From positions 1 to 64,000 of the forward strand of contig NZ_JFHK01000002.1 in the NCBI RefSeq assembly GCF_001636545.1: 64,000 bases of DNA. The letters are read 5' to 3'. Shown here in pieces: positions 7,598 to 17,649 of this stretch (position 1 is its first letter; each line of letters starts with the position of its first letter). The notes below the pieces were generated by a model. The model saw only the letters and a program-made list of their open reading frames with translations, was not told the origin of the DNA and did not search any database. The position numbers and the translations under genes were made by a program. The DNA comes from Kosmotoga arenicorallina S304 (GTDB lineage Bacteria > Thermotogota > Thermotogae > Petrotogales > Kosmotogaceae).

Positions 7598-8920
7598 TCA
7601 GTCATTTACAGCCAGTAAAATAGCTCTGTTAATAAGCGTTTCAAGATATTCTTGCCTTCCGGAAGGGAGTGCTATGTTCTCCATATCAAGAACGTGCCTT
7701 TCAAGAGATCTTAAATCTGTATTTCCTTCTATGATTTCTTTTCCAATTCCTGTTTTAAAACTCAAATATCTCTCTGCAACAACGTTTTCAAATTCCGAAC
7801 TTATTAATTCCTTCGCAGCCTTCAAGCCTAATGCAAAAGCGTCCATACCGGCAATGTGAGCTGTAAAAAGGTCGGTGATATCAAGCGATTCTCTTCTTAT
7901 TTTCGCATCAAAATTCAATCCACCGGGTTTTATACCGCCTTTCTTTATTATTTCATACATACCCAATGTTGTTACATATAAATCTGTGGGAAACTGATCG
8001 GTATCCCATCCAAGGAACAGGTCGCCCTGATTAGCATCTATGCTTCCAAGCATATCGTTTATCCTTGCATATCTTAACTCGTGATTGAAAGTATGTCCGG
8101 CTAATGTTGCGTGATTTACTTCGATGTTAAACTTAAAATGGCCTTCCAGACCATATTTCCTTAAAAAGGCCATTGAAGCTGCCACATCATAGTCATACTG
8201 ATGCTTTGTGGGTTCCATGGGCTTTGGCTCTATGAGAAACTGTCCCTTAAATCCTATTTCCTTTGCATAATCAACTGCCATTCTTAAAAAACGCGCAAGG
8301 TTGTCGAGTTCCAACTCCATATCAGTGTTCAATAATGTTGAATAACCTTCTCTGCCCCCCCAGAAAACATAGCCTTCACCACCAAGCTCTTTTGTTATTT
8401 CAAGCGCTTTTTTTACCTGCGCTGCTGCGTATGCAAATACGTCTGCTGAGCATGAGGTCGCTGCGCCATGTGCATATCTTGGGTGGCTAAAGAGGTTTGC
8501 CGTTCCCCAAAGAAGCTTCAAGCCCGATTCTTTCATTCTTTCCTTAAGATAATTAACCAATCTGTCCAGAATGGCATTGGTCTCCCTCAATGTCTTCCCT
8601 TCCGGGGCAATATCGCGATCGTGGAAGCAGAAATACTCTATTCCCAGCTTTTCGCAAAATTCTACGAGAGCGTCAATCTTCATCAAAGCCTTATCCAGAT
8701 CGTTTTTCGCATTATCCCAGGGTCTGAAAAACGATGGTGCTCCAAACATATCCTGCCCGGTGCCATTAAACGTGTGCCAGAAAGCGACGGAAAACCTCAA
8801 ATAATCCTTCATTGTTGTATCTTCAAAGGCTTCATCAGGATTATAAAATTTGAATGCCAGAGGATTTGTACTCCTTTTACCTTCGAACTCTATCCTGTTT
8901 ACCTCTGGAAAAAATTCCAT
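7598..8920 (-). CDS. xylA: Xylose isomerase, class II
   Basis: 440 residues, interconverting D-xylose and D-xylulose with two divalent metals. The active-site His100 and Asp103 are in [12 protein letters not shown]. Metal-ligand segments follow: [37 protein letters not shown] and [11 protein letters not shown]. The length and N-terminal extension match class II enzymes such as that of Thermotoga neapolitana. ATG 8920 follows AAGGAGGGATAAC; a longer frame from 8944 reads through this site. It starts one base after the xylB stop and shares its transcript. It works in the cytoplasm ahead of xylulokinase. Confidence 0.97.
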   Translation of the reverse strand: MEFFPEVNRIEFEGKRSTNPLAFKFYNPDEAFEDTTMKDYLRFSVAFWHTFNGTGQDMFGAPSFFRPWDNAKNDLDKALMKIDALVEFCEKLGIEYFCFHDRDIAPEGKTLRETNAILDRLVNYLKERMKESGLKLLWGTANLFSHPRYAHGAATSCSADVFAYAAAQVKKALEITKELGGEGYVFWGGREGYSTLLNTDMELELDNLARFLRMAVDYAKEIGFKGQFLIEPKPMEPTKHQYDYDVAASMAFLRKYGLEGHFKFNIEVNHATLAGHTFNHELRYARINDMLGSIDANQGDLFLGWDTDQFPTDLYVTTLGMYEIIKKGGIKPGGLNFDAKIRRESLDITDLFTAHIAGMDAFALGLKAAKELISSEFENVVAERYLSFKTGIGKEIIEGNTDLRSLERHVLDMENIALPSGRQEYLETLINRAILLAVND

Positions 8921-8921
8921 G

Positions 8922-10406
8922 TTATCCCTCCTTATATAATTCATCCAACTCCTGAAATCTCTCTTTCAACGATGTGTATAACTTTCTATATAGCTCTATA
9001 AAGCTGTTGTAACGCATCGCATTCTCCTGATAAGGTTTAATACTATCTGTAATCTTTATCCAGTTAGATGTGTTGACCCCATGGCTTTCTGCTGCGAGCC
9101 TTGCAACCCCATATGCGGCGCCTTCATCAACTGATATTCTTTGTATCGCCTTGTTGAAATTGTCCGAAATAATTTGAGGCCACAATTTGCTTTTAGAGCC
9201 TCCACCAACGATCTTAACCATGTTAATTTGATCACCAAGTTTTAAAATCGATTCATATCCATCTCTCAAAGCATAAGCAACCCCTTCATATACAGCTCTC
9301 AATAAATCACCGGTATCATTAAACGAGGAAAGCCCAAAGAAAACACCCCGAGCTGATGGATTTCTATGCGGGGTTCTTTCACCATTCAGGTAAGGGAGGA
9401 AAATAACTCCATTTGCCCCGACGTTTTTTGAAGAAGCCATTTTCTCAATTTCAGAAAAAGGCATATTTATGGAAAATCTTTTCAAAGTCCAATTTAGCGA
9501 ATTAGTAGCAGAAAGGATTACAGCCATATGGTAGAAAACATTTTTCTTCACGTGGTTGAAGAGATGTACACCGTGTTTGAAATCAGCCACCGGTTTATCC
9601 AATACAGTAACCACAGTGCCCGAAGTTCCAAGGCTGACCATTGTGTCACCCGATGTTTCAACGCCACAGCCATATGCGGCTGCTGCATTGTCCGCGCCGC
9701 CTTGTACAACAACAGTATCGGATAATTCACTGAACTCCATCGCATTTATTTTCCCAACAGCCTCACCAGAACTAATTACAGCTGGCAACCTTCTTTCGTC
9801 AATTCCCAGGATATCCAGTATCTTCTCGTCATATTTGCCAGAAATCGGTGAATATATACTCGTTCCTGAGGCATCAGAAGGCTCTGTGGTTATGCTTCCA
9901 GTTAGTTTGAAGATTATAAAATCCTTCGGTAACATAAAGTAGCGGGCTCTTTGATATATCTCAGACTCATTTTCTTTCATCCATAATATTTTTGGGGCGG
10001 TGAACCCGGTCAAAATAGGGTTGCCTAAAGCTTTAATTACCTTCTCTTCTCCACCGTATCTATCAGTCAATTCTTCGCATTGCCTTTTTGTCCGCTGGTC
10101 ACACCAGAGAATTGAAGGATGCAAAACCCTCCTGGAAGAATCAAGAACAACAAGGCTGTGCATTTGCCCGCTAACAGCCAGTGTCGAAATAGGTTCGCGT
10201 GCTTCTGCAATAACTTCTTTTAATACAGTAACTGTTGCGCTCCACCATTCATTGGGGTCTTGCTCCGACCAACCCGGTCTTGGTGTTTGAAGGGATAAAG
10301 AAACACTCTTCTTTGCAACGATATTCCCGTTGTTGTCAACTAATATGGCTTTTACCGATGAAGTACCAACATCGATACCTGCAAATAACACTTTAATCCC
10401 ACCCAT
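8922..10406 (-). CDS. xylB: Xylulokinase
   Basis: 494 residues of the FGGY sugar-kinase family, phosphorylating D-xylulose for the pentose phosphate pathway. N-terminal phosphate-binding loop [17 protein letters not shown], then [24 protein letters not shown], the catalytic Asp in [13 protein letters not shown] and the C-terminal ADP-binding [14 protein letters not shown]. It is the first gene of xylBA. The assigned ATG 10406 has no strong ribosome site. A GTG at 10391 (protein starting VLFAGIDV) lies behind GGGTGGGA and may be the true start. Confidence 0.93.
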   Translation of the reverse strand: MGGIKVLFAGIDVGTSSVKAILVDNNGNIVAKKSVSLSLQTPRPGWSEQDPNEWWSATVTVLKEVIAEAREPISTLAVSGQMHSLVVLDSSRRVLHPSILWCDQRTKRQCEELTDRYGGEEKVIKALGNPILTGFTAPKILWMKENESEIYQRARYFMLPKDFIIFKLTGSITTEPSDASGTSIYSPISGKYDEKILDILGIDERRLPAVISSGEAVGKINAMEFSELSDTVVVQGGADNAAAAYGCGVETSGDTMVSLGTSGTVVTVLDKPVADFKHGVHLFNHVKKNVFYHMAVILSATNSLNWTLKRFSINMPFSEIEKMASSKNVGANGVIFLPYLNGERTPHRNPSARGVFFGLSSFNDTGDLLRAVYEGVAYALRDGYESILKLGDQINMVKIVGGGSKSKLWPQIISDNFNKAIQRISVDEGAAYGVARLAAESHGVNTSNWIKITDSIKPYQENAMRYNSFIELYRKLYTSLKERFQELDELYKEG

Positions 10407-10644
10407 AATTCATATTAGACTTCTCTTATAAAATATCTTTAATCTTTTCTAAAAACAAATCTTTTTACCGCTTATAAGGAGCATTAAGAATAGCTGAGAG
10501 TCGATTATCAGGTTTTTTTATTAATTTATGTAAGCAATCAATTAATGTAGATTTTGTGTTTTTCAGCATCTGCGAAAATTGCAGATATTTGGCCTTAATG
10601 CTGTTTATTTCCTTATAGAAAAGACTATTAGTTGATGATTGGTT

Positions 10645-10673
10645 TTTAGATATAAGAAATATTTTACTATAAT
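10645..10673 (+). promoter_or_regulatory. Candidate promoter of the ROK regulator gene
   Basis: TATAAT at 10668-10673 with a weak -35 TTTAGA at 10645-10650, spacer 17 bp. The palindrome at 10688-10702 lies just downstream, over the expected transcript start, which would suit autorepression. Confidence 0.45.
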
Positions 10674-10687
10674 CAAAGCGATATTTG

Positions 10688-10702
10688 ATTGATTATATCA
10701 AT
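10688..10702. promoter_or_regulatory. Candidate operator ATTGAT-TAT-ATCAAT
   Basis: A perfect 6-bp inverted repeat with a 3-bp centre. After one mismatched pair, two more flanking pairs also match, giving 21 bp of near symmetry. It lies 15 bp downstream of the -10 and 17 bp upstream of the ROK regulator start. Confidence 0.5.
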
Positions 10703-10719
10703 TAATAGTAGGTGAGCAG

Positions 10720-11901
10720 ATGGTTAGAGCCAAACACAATTACAAAAACCTGGCAAAAATAAACAGAAAGCTCGTTCTGAACCTTTTACGCAGAGAATCG
10801 TTGACAAACAGAAAAGCTCTGGCAAAACTCTCGGGGCTCGATCCCAGCACAATAACGAAAATAATTAGGGAGTTTATGAACCGAAACCTTTGTATAGAGA
10901 CACAGCCGGAAATTTCCGGAAAAGTGGGGCGACGGACAATCGGTTTGAAGTTATCCAAGAATGCATATAAATCGGTTGTTGTAAGAGTAGGCGTTCAAGT
11001 AACAGAAGTCGCAGTGGGTTACTTTGACGGTTCCATTGAACATGTTGATACTGTAAGAAGTGTCAATAATATCGGCAAATTTGTCGAAAAAATAAGAAAG
11101 ACAGTCTATCCAATTGTAGAAAAAATCGATCCCGAAAGGTTTCTGGGAATATCTATATCAATTCCGGGTATGGTTGATATCGAAAACAATTACATAATCG
11201 ATGTCCCACATCTGGGTTGGAGAGATGTAGATCTTTCTGAGCATCTGGAAGGTAATATCCCTATTTATATAGACAACGAAGCAAACCTATCAATAATCGC
11301 TGAGAAATGGAAGAACCCACTAATAAAGCCAACTGAAAATGTGGTTTTTGTTTATCTGTCTGAAGGAATTGGATGTGGTGTGATTATTAACGGGCAAATT
11401 TACAGAGGGACTTTTTTCAACGCCGGGGAACTCGGGCACATGACAATAGATTTCAACGGCAAGGAATGCTATTGCGGAAACAGAGGGTGCTGGGAAACTC
11501 TCGCTTCCACTGAAGCTATTGTCCGTGAGTACGAAAGAAAAATTGCAAAGCTTGAGGGTTCAAGTTATAACGATAAATTCACTTCGCTCATTTCACTATC
11601 TGAAAATAACGAAAATGCCCTTGCGTTCCTAAAAAAAGAAGAAGCTTATTTGACGGCCGGCATAACAAATATTGTAAATGGCTTAAGTCCGGAATACATA
11701 ATATTGGGTGGTTGGGGCTCCATCCTGAGTGATGAATCCGTAAGACGTATTGAAAATAAAGTAAATAGCATGGTACTTCATACCGCAAAAAACAAAATCA
11801 AGATAATGAAAAGCCTTTTGGATAGCAAAGAACAGGGTTTAGCAGCAATAACAGGCGCGGCTCTGATGATTGTTGACCGAAGCCTTGAAAACATAATATG
11901 A
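10720..11901 (+). CDS. ROK-family transcriptional regulator (XylR-like)
   Basis: 393 residues. An N-terminal winged helix-turn-helix (residues about 15-75, with LTNRKALAKLSGLDPSTITK) precedes a ROK sugar-kinase-like domain. The ROK zinc motif is clear: GELGH at 237-240 with Cys250, Cys252 and Cys257 in CYCGNRGCWE, plus IDNEANL near 185. Such proteins are cytoplasmic repressors released by a sugar. Its place between xylBA and a sugar ABC operon matches the XylR regulators of Thermotoga, so control of xylose uptake and use is likely. The sugar it senses is not shown by the sequence. Confidence 0.88.
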   Translation: MVRAKHNYKNLAKINRKLVLNLLRRESLTNRKALAKLSGLDPSTITKIIREFMNRNLCIETQPEISGKVGRRTIGLKLSKNAYKSVVVRVGVQVTEVAVGYFDGSIEHVDTVRSVNNIGKFVEKIRKTVYPIVEKIDPERFLGISISIPGMVDIENNYIIDVPHLGWRDVDLSEHLEGNIPIYIDNEANLSIIAEKWKNPLIKPTENVVFVYLSEGIGCGVIINGQIYRGTFFNAGELGHMTIDFNGKECYCGNRGCWETLASTEAIVREYERKIAKLEGSSYNDKFTSLISLSENNENALAFLKKEEAYLTAGITNIVNGLSPEYIILGGWGSILSDESVRRIENKVNSMVLHTAKNKIKIMKSLLDSKEQGLAAITGAALMIVDRSLENII

Positions 11902-11929
11902 ATATAACATACTCCAAGGAGGGATATTG

Positions 11930-13114
11930 ATGATTCAGGGTCATTTTTTTGAAGAAGGGAAAAAACTTAAATATGGAATGGTTGGAGGAGGCCCCGGTTC
12001 TTTCATAGGGCCAGTTCATAGGGCTGCAATTGCTATGAATGGACAGGCACAAATAGTCGCCGGCTCCTTCTCACCGATTTTTGAAGAAACGCTTATGACA
12101 GCTAAAGAACTGGGTATATCCGAAGACAGAGCGTATAAATCGTTCGAAGAGATGGCTGAAAAAGAGGCCCAACGTGATGATGGAATAGATTTCGTATCCA
12201 TAACAGTCCCGAATTACTTGCATTATAAAGTTGCAAAAGCTTTTCTGGAAAAGGGAATAAATGTAGTATGCGAAAAGCCGTTGTGTTTCACTATTGAAGA
12301 GGCTGAGGAACTAATGGATTTAGCGGCAAAAAATGATGTTGAATTCATGGTCACCTATACTTACACCGGATACCCCATGGTTAGAGAAGCGCGTGAGCTT
12401 GTTCGAAAAAATATCCTTGGTGATATACGGCTAATAATAGCTGAATACCCTCAAGGATGGCTTGCCGAACCAATTGAAAAAGAGGGTCAGACACAGGCCA
12501 GCTGGAGAACGGATCCTAAATATGCAGGAATCTCCAATTGTGTTGGGGATATTGGAACACATATAGAAAATCTCGCACATTTCATAACAAATCTTGAAAT
12601 CACCTCGCTTTCAGCAAGGCTGGAAACTTTCGTTGAAGGCAGGAGACTCGACGACAACGCTTTCATATTGCTCAAATATGAAAACAATGCAAGTGGAAGT
12701 TACTGGCCTTCACAGGTAGCAATCGGGAATGAAAATGGCTTGAAAATAAGGATATACGGTACCAAAGGTTCTCTCGAATGGGAACAGGAGCATCCCAACT
12801 TTTTGAAGCTATCTTTGATAGGAGAACCGCTAAAAATACTTTCAAGAGGGAACGATTACCTTTCAGAATCTGCCCAAATGTATACAAGATTGCCATCGGG
12901 GCATCCCGAAGGATATTTTGAAGCTTTTGCTAACCTATACAGAAGCTTCTGTAATAAGCTATCAGCCAAAAAAACCGGGGAAAAGTCTGATGAGTTATTC
13001 CCTACAGTTATTGATGGAGCACGTGGCGTTAAATTTGTTCATGATTGTGTAAAGAGCAGCAACAAAGGTGGAGAATGGATAGATGCTTCTTTCAAAATTG
13101 GAGGTGAAGATTAA
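11930..13114 (+). CDS. Gfo/Idh/MocA family sugar dehydrogenase
   Basis: 394 residues of the NAD(P)-dependent Gfo/Idh/MocA oxidoreductases. An N-terminal Rossmann motif GMVGGGPGSFIG (about residues 16-27), the catalytic-site motif CEKPLCFT near residue 110, and a C-terminal alpha/beta dehydrogenase domain with DIGTHIENLAHF. Family members oxidise sugars, inositols or their derivatives; the substrate here is unknown. ATG 11930 is 6 nt after AAGGAGGG, preferred over a TTG at 11927. Its stop overlaps the isomerase start by one base, and both precede a sugar ABC transporter, implying they process the imported sugar. Confidence 0.88.
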   Translation: MIQGHFFEEGKKLKYGMVGGGPGSFIGPVHRAAIAMNGQAQIVAGSFSPIFEETLMTAKELGISEDRAYKSFEEMAEKEAQRDDGIDFVSITVPNYLHYKVAKAFLEKGINVVCEKPLCFTIEEAEELMDLAAKNDVEFMVTYTYTGYPMVREARELVRKNILGDIRLIIAEYPQGWLAEPIEKEGQTQASWRTDPKYAGISNCVGDIGTHIENLAHFITNLEITSLSARLETFVEGRRLDDNAFILLKYENNASGSYWPSQVAIGNENGLKIRIYGTKGSLEWEQEHPNFLKLSLIGEPLKILSRGNDYLSESAQMYTRLPSGHPEGYFEAFANLYRSFCNKLSAKKTGEKSDELFPTVIDGARGVKFVHDCVKSSNKGGEWIDASFKIGGED

Positions 13115-14100
13115 TGCGCCCGGTTACAATCTTTACGGGTCAGTGGGCTGACTTACCCTTTGAAGAAATGTGTCGACTTGCTTCAGAATGGGGTTATGAC
13201 GGGCTTGAAATAGCCTGCTGGGGTGACCACCTTGATCCCAAAAAAGCTGCAAGCGATGATGGTTATGTAAGGGAAAAGAAAGAAATACTAGCAAGATATA
13301 ACTTGAATGTATGGGCTATTGGTAACCATCTTGCCGGGCAGTTAGTGGGTAGCAGGAATACAAAGCGCTTTGAGGTATTTGCGCCAAAAGAAACTCATGG
13401 AAATCCTGAAAAAATGAGGCAATGGGCAATTGAAGAAATGAAAGCAACTGCCATTGCTGCAAAGGCTCTTGGAGCTGAAGTTGTAACAGGGTTTATGGGT
13501 TCTACTATCTGGGAAGCCTGGTATTCTTTCCCGCCTGTTTCGGATGAATTCATAAATAATGGGTTCAAATATGTGGCGGATCTCTGGGATCCAATACTGA
13601 AAGTATTTGAAGAAAATAACGTTAAATTTGCTTTAGAAGTACACCCTACTGAAATTGCCTTTGATTATTACACCGCAGAAAAACTCCTGACTTATATTGA
13701 TAGACCATCTTTTGGATTTAATTTTGATCCCAGCCATCTACACTGGCAGGGTGTAAAGCCACACCTCTTTATTTATGACTTTGCCGATAGAATTTTCCAT
13801 GTGCATATGAAAGACGCTACAGTAAACCTTGATGGAAAAACTGGAATTCTTGGTTCGCATATTACTTTCGGTGATCATAGAAGGGGCTGGAATTTTGTTT
13901 CTCTTGGACACGGCGATGTTGACTTTGAAAAGATAATCAGAGCATTAAACGATATTGGCTACACGGGTCCTTTATCAGTTGAATGGGAAGATTCAGGTAT
14001 GGATAGGCTCCATGGAGCAAAAGAGGCACTGGAATTTGTGCGAAGGATAGACTTCCCGAAGTCTCAACTTGCTTTTGATGATTCAATGAAAAATGATTGA
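13114..14100 (+). CDS. Sugar phosphate isomerase/epimerase-like TIM-barrel protein
   Basis: 328 residues of the xylose-isomerase-like TIM-barrel superfamily (AP endonuclease family 2). The expected metal ligands sit in FALEVHPTE (Glu), FNFDPSHLHW (Asp and His), FHVHMKDA (His) and SVEWED (Glu). Members isomerise or epimerise ketoses and keto-inositols. Pairing with a Gfo/Idh/MocA dehydrogenase is a recurrent catabolic module for less common sugars or polyols. The start codon overlaps the previous stop (TAATG). Exact reaction not assignable. Confidence 0.85.
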   Translation: MRPVTIFTGQWADLPFEEMCRLASEWGYDGLEIACWGDHLDPKKAASDDGYVREKKEILARYNLNVWAIGNHLAGQLVGSRNTKRFEVFAPKETHGNPEKMRQWAIEEMKATAIAAKALGAEVVTGFMGSTIWEAWYSFPPVSDEFINNGFKYVADLWDPILKVFEENNVKFALEVHPTEIAFDYYTAEKLLTYIDRPSFGFNFDPSHLHWQGVKPHLFIYDFADRIFHVHMKDATVNLDGKTGILGSHITFGDHRRGWNFVSLGHGDVDFEKIIRALNDIGYTGPLSVEWEDSGMDRLHGAKEALEFVRRIDFPKSQLAFDDSMKND

Positions 14101-14109
14101 GGTGGAACT

Positions 14110-15612
14110 GTGGATAATAACATCATCCTGAAGACAAAGGGAATTGCAAAGGAATTTTCAGGTGTTAGAGTCTTAAACAACATAAATATAGAGATAGAAT
14201 CAGGAGAAATCTTTGGCATTATAGGTGAAAACGGTGCCGGAAAATCCACCTTTGTCAAAATACTCACTGGCATTTACACTCCGACAGAGGGAAAAATTTA
14301 TTTTAATGGAGAAGAGATCCAGCTCGAAACGCCATTAGATGCCCGTAATGCCGGGATCACAATGATTCCTCAGGAATTCAATCTAATAAATGACCTGAAT
14401 GTGTACGAAAACATTTTCCTGGGGAATGAAAGAAAAAACAGAATTTTGCTGAATAAAAAAGAGATGATTAGAAGAACCGAAGAGCTCCTCTCTGAACTTA
14501 AAGTTAGCATCCCCGCTACGGAAAGAATTGACAAATTAAGTGTCGCACAAAAACAAATGGTGGAGATTGCAAAAGCCCTTGCCTTTGATTCTAAACTGCT
14601 TATCCTCGATGAACCTACAACTGTTCTCACACGGCGCGAAATCGACATACTTTTTGGAATTATGCGACAATTAAAATCCCGCGGGGTGACGATGATATAC
14701 ATTTCTCACAAACTTAGCGAAGTCAAAGAAATTTGCGATCGTGTGATGGTTCTCAGAGATGGCGAAATGATAACAATTGAGCATACAGATGATATTGACG
14801 AAAAAGAAATGGCCAGAAGCATGATAGGAAGAGAATTGTCACAGGTATTTCCTGAAAAAGTTGTCCCGAAAGACAATACTGTCCTCGAAGTTGAAAAATT
14901 GAGCAGTGCCGATGGCCTTCTTAAAGATATTTCCTTTGACTTGAAAGAAGGGGAAATACTGGGTTTTGCCGGTCTCGTCGGTGCAGGAAGAACGGAGCTT
15001 GCAGAGGCATTAATAGGAATCAGAAAGAGAAAGCATGGAAGTATAATTATCAAAGGTAAAGCATGCAACATAAAGAGCCCTGCTGATGCGTTGAAGCATG
15101 GTATTGCGTATCTTTCAGAAGACAGACAGGGAATCGGTATATTGACAAACTTTGATATCCCTTCTAACATCACACTTCCGTCATTAAAACATTATTTGCG
15201 AGGAATTCTCATAAACAAAAAGAAGGAACAGGAGAAAACCGCTCAGTACATCAAACGCTTTAATATCAGAGCAGCTTCTTTGAAATCCAAATTGGAGTAC
15301 CTGAGTGGTGGAAATCAGCAAAAGGTTTCCCTTGCAAAATCCCTGGACACCGGCCCTGAAATTTTCATCATAGATGAGCCCACAAGAGGAATAGATGTTA
15401 ATGCAAAAAGAGAGATCTATTTCTTTATCAACGAGCTTGTTCAAACAGGAATTTCCTGCATAGTAATCTCATCAGAATTGGAGGAAATCATAGGGCTTTG
15501 TAACAGAGTGGTTGTGATGCGTGAGGGAAAAATCACCGGAATTCTTGAAGGCGAACATATAAATGAAGAAGAGATAATGTTCCATGCCACCGGTTTGAAG
15601 GGAGTTGCATAA
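14110..15612 (+). CDS. CUT2 sugar ABC transporter, double ATPase subunit
   Basis: 500 residues with two fused ABC domains, as in RbsA, MglA and XylG. The first domain has Walker A GENGAGKST, signature-like LSVAQKQM and Walker B LLILDEPTT. The second has a degenerate Walker A, GLVGAGRTEL, but a good LSGGNQQK signature and FIIDEPTRG. This asymmetry is normal for CUT2 transporters. GTG start at 14110 behind GAGGTGG, 9 nt after the isomerase stop. It energises uptake of a monosaccharide with the next two gene products. Confidence 0.93.
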   Translation: MDNNIILKTKGIAKEFSGVRVLNNINIEIESGEIFGIIGENGAGKSTFVKILTGIYTPTEGKIYFNGEEIQLETPLDARNAGITMIPQEFNLINDLNVYENIFLGNERKNRILLNKKEMIRRTEELLSELKVSIPATERIDKLSVAQKQMVEIAKALAFDSKLLILDEPTTVLTRREIDILFGIMRQLKSRGVTMIYISHKLSEVKEICDRVMVLRDGEMITIEHTDDIDEKEMARSMIGRELSQVFPEKVVPKDNTVLEVEKLSSADGLLKDISFDLKEGEILGFAGLVGAGRTELAEALIGIRKRKHGSIIIKGKACNIKSPADALKHGIAYLSEDRQGIGILTNFDIPSNITLPSLKHYLRGILINKKKEQEKTAQYIKRFNIRAASLKSKLEYLSGGNQQKVSLAKSLDTGPEIFIIDEPTRGIDVNAKREIYFFINELVQTGISCIVISSELEEIIGLCNRVVVMREGKITGILEGEHINEEEIMFHATGLKGVA

Positions 15613-15613
15613 T

Positions 15614-16594
15614 ATGTCAGCAAAAAGTGTTATTAAAAAAATCGATTTTGAAAAATATGGTTCTCTGTTTGCTTTTGTTGTGTTATTTATCATTTCCTCT
15701 TTCGCAAGCCCATATTTCCTTCAACTCCAAAATATCCTAAATATTTTAAGGCAAGTCTCTTATACGGGAATAATAGCTCTGGGCATGACTTTTGTAATCA
15801 TAGGCGGTGGTATTGATCTTTCGGTTGGTTCTATGACAGCACTTGTTGGAGGTATTTCAATTCTCTCACTTAATTCGGCGATGAACTTCTTTGGATATGG
15901 TTATTGGAATGAAATAATGGCAATTATTGTCGCTGTGATTGTTAGTATTGCCTTAGGTGCTGCTGCAGGGGCTCTCAATGGTGTTGCTATAACTAAAGGT
16001 AGAATAGCTCCTTTTATCGTAACTCTCGGTACAATGGCAATTTACAGATCTCTCGCCCTATATATAGGTAAAGCAGGTGTCTTCAGATCAGATAGCTATA
16101 TGTATCCAGAACTTGGCATGGGTTATTTCCTTGGAGTACCTATACCTGTCTGGGTATTTTTTGGAATGGCAGTTCTGTTCCATATCATTTTGAACTGGAC
16201 AAGGTATGGACGATATATCTGTGCGGTCGGCTCAAACCAAAAAGTTGCGAGATATTCTGCAATAAAAGTGAATTTTGTTCGTTTTATATCCTATGTAATG
16301 GTAGGCGTAACCGTTGGTGTATCCGCTGTTTTCTTGACCTCAAGACTGAATTCCATAAGTTCTACGAATGGTGGTTCGGGATATGAGCTTGATGCGATAG
16401 CTGCCGTGATTATCGGTGGCACCCCTATGACAGGGGGTAGCGGAACAATATTCGGGACGGTAATCGGCGCTATTATCCTCGGAATGATAAACAATATGCT
16501 TAACATGTTAGGCGTATCACCTTATTTACAGGGAACTGTAAAGGGTATAGTCATCATTGGTGCTGTGTTGATACAGAGAAAAAGGTCCCAATAA
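15614..16594 (+). CDS. CUT2 sugar ABC transporter, permease subunit
   Basis: 326 residues, strongly hydrophobic, with the RbsC-type pattern. Early segments are LRQVSYTGIIALGMTFVIIGGGIDLSVGSM, given here in part as GGGIDLSVGSM near residue 70. The late EAA-like region is AIAAVIIGGTPMTGGSGTI. Forms the inner-membrane pore for the sugar. ATG 15614 lies one base past the ATPase stop codon, with GGGAG about 9 nt upstream. Part of the operon 10720-17589. Confidence 0.92.
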   Translation: MSAKSVIKKIDFEKYGSLFAFVVLFIISSFASPYFLQLQNILNILRQVSYTGIIALGMTFVIIGGGIDLSVGSMTALVGGISILSLNSAMNFFGYGYWNEIMAIIVAVIVSIALGAAAGALNGVAITKGRIAPFIVTLGTMAIYRSLALYIGKAGVFRSDSYMYPELGMGYFLGVPIPVWVFFGMAVLFHIILNWTRYGRYICAVGSNQKVARYSAIKVNFVRFISYVMVGVTVGVSAVFLTSRLNSISSTNGGSGYELDAIAAVIIGGTPMTGGSGTIFGTVIGAIILGMINNMLNMLGVSPYLQGTVKGIVIIGAVLIQRKRSQ

Positions 16595-16629
16595 CTTGCC
16601 CATTAGGGCTATTATGGAGGTGGGGAAAC

Positions 16630-17589
16630 ATGAAACGTTTTTTGGTGGTGTTACTCGCAGTGTTGCTAGTTGCATCAATAGGCATGGCAAAAGACAAGAT
16701 CAAAATCGGTGTATCAATCCCTTCTGCTGATCATGGGTGGACAGGTGGCATCGTTTGGTGGGCTCAGAAGGCAATAGCAGACTGGGAAGCAAAAGATCCA
16801 GATATTGAATTCTTCCTTGTGACTGCTGATTCCCCTGCCAAACAGGTCGGAGACGTTGAAGACCTTATGGTTAAAGGTATCGATGCACTTGTTATTCTTG
16901 CCCATGATTCAGAACCCCTCACACCAATAGTTGAAAGGGTTCACAACAAGGGAATACTCGTTGTATCAGTTGACAGAGGCCTTACAAAGCCTGTTGAGGA
17001 TATCTACATCGCTGGTGACAATCCTGGCCTTGGGAGAGTTTCTGCTGAATGGCTTGCCAAGGAACTCAATTACAAGGGCGATATCGTTGTTCTTGAAGGT
17101 ATTCCATGTGTAATTAACACTGAAAGGGTAAATGCCTTCATGGAAGTAATGAAGAAATACCCGAAGATCAGGATTCTTGACTCGCAACCGGCTTACTGGC
17201 AGACGGAAAAAGGACTAGAAATAATGGAAAATTATCTCCAGAAATATCCCAAGATTGATGCCGTATGGGCGCAGGATGACGATGTGCTCAAAGGAGTTCT
17301 TCAGGCCTATAAAGAATCTGGAAGAAACGACATAAAAGTTATGCTTGGTGGAGCCGGTGCCAAGGAAATCATTAAGATGGTTATGGATGGCGATCCACTT
17401 GTTAGAGCTGACGTTACATATCCACCTTCAATGATTGCCACAGGAATCAGCCTCGCAGTTATGTCTCTCCGCGGAGAAAAACTGAATGGCTTCTACCAGC
17501 AACAGATACCTTCAAAGATCATCCTGGCGGCAGAACTCGTTACCCCTGAAAACGCAGCAAATTACTACGAACCTGACTCAATATTCTGA
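16630..17589 (+). CDS. Sugar ABC transporter substrate-binding protein
   Basis: 319 residues. A signal peptide (MKRFLVVLLAVLLVASIGMA, cleavage probably after residue 20) lacks a lipobox Cys, as is common in Thermotogota. The mature protein begins KDKIKIGVSIPSADHGWTGG and has the RbsB/XylF-type periplasmic binding fold, with MVKGIDALVILAHDS near residue 80 and VWAQDDDVLKG near residue 215. It captures the sugar outside the membrane and delivers it to the permease. The cluster (xylose genes, ROK regulator, iron alcohol dehydrogenase) suggests xylose or a xylose derivative, but the upstream dehydrogenase and isomerase leave other sugars open. Confidence 0.92.
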   Translation: MKRFLVVLLAVLLVASIGMAKDKIKIGVSIPSADHGWTGGIVWWAQKAIADWEAKDPDIEFFLVTADSPAKQVGDVEDLMVKGIDALVILAHDSEPLTPIVERVHNKGILVVSVDRGLTKPVEDIYIAGDNPGLGRVSAEWLAKELNYKGDIVVLEGIPCVINTERVNAFMEVMKKYPKIRILDSQPAYWQTEKGLEIMENYLQKYPKIDAVWAQDDDVLKGVLQAYKESGRNDIKVMLGGAGAKEIIKMVMDGDPLVRADVTYPPSMIATGISLAVMSLRGEKLNGFYQQQIPSKIILAAELVTPENAANYYEPDSIF

Positions 17590-17612
17590 TACTGTAAAAG
17601 CTTTTAGATAAA

Positions 17613-17637
17613 ACGGGCGGTTCCTCCGCCCGTTTTT
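17613..17637 (+). terminator. Terminator of the sugar ABC operon
   Basis: ACGGGCGG, 5-nt loop, CCGCCCGT, followed by T residues, 24 nt after the binding-protein stop. Confidence 0.9.
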
Positions 17638-17649
17638 GCATATAAATAC

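Larger units (their letters stand above)
10407..10719. promoter_or_regulatory. Divergent control region between xylBA and the ROK regulator
   Basis: A 313-bp gene-free region serving both directions. It holds a 19-bp inverted repeat, ATCTGC-7-GCAGAT (10568-10586), a palindrome ATTGAT-TAT-ATCAAT (10688-10702) just before the regulator start, and two copies of ATCAATTAAT (10537-10546 and 10697-10706). Their grouping here suggests operator sites for the ROK regulator encoded next door. The binding protein is inferred. Confidence 0.55.

Noticed and set aside
8468-9001. A 177-codon plus-strand frame over xylA and xylB
   Set aside because: It is antisense to strongly conserved xylA and has no own start signal.
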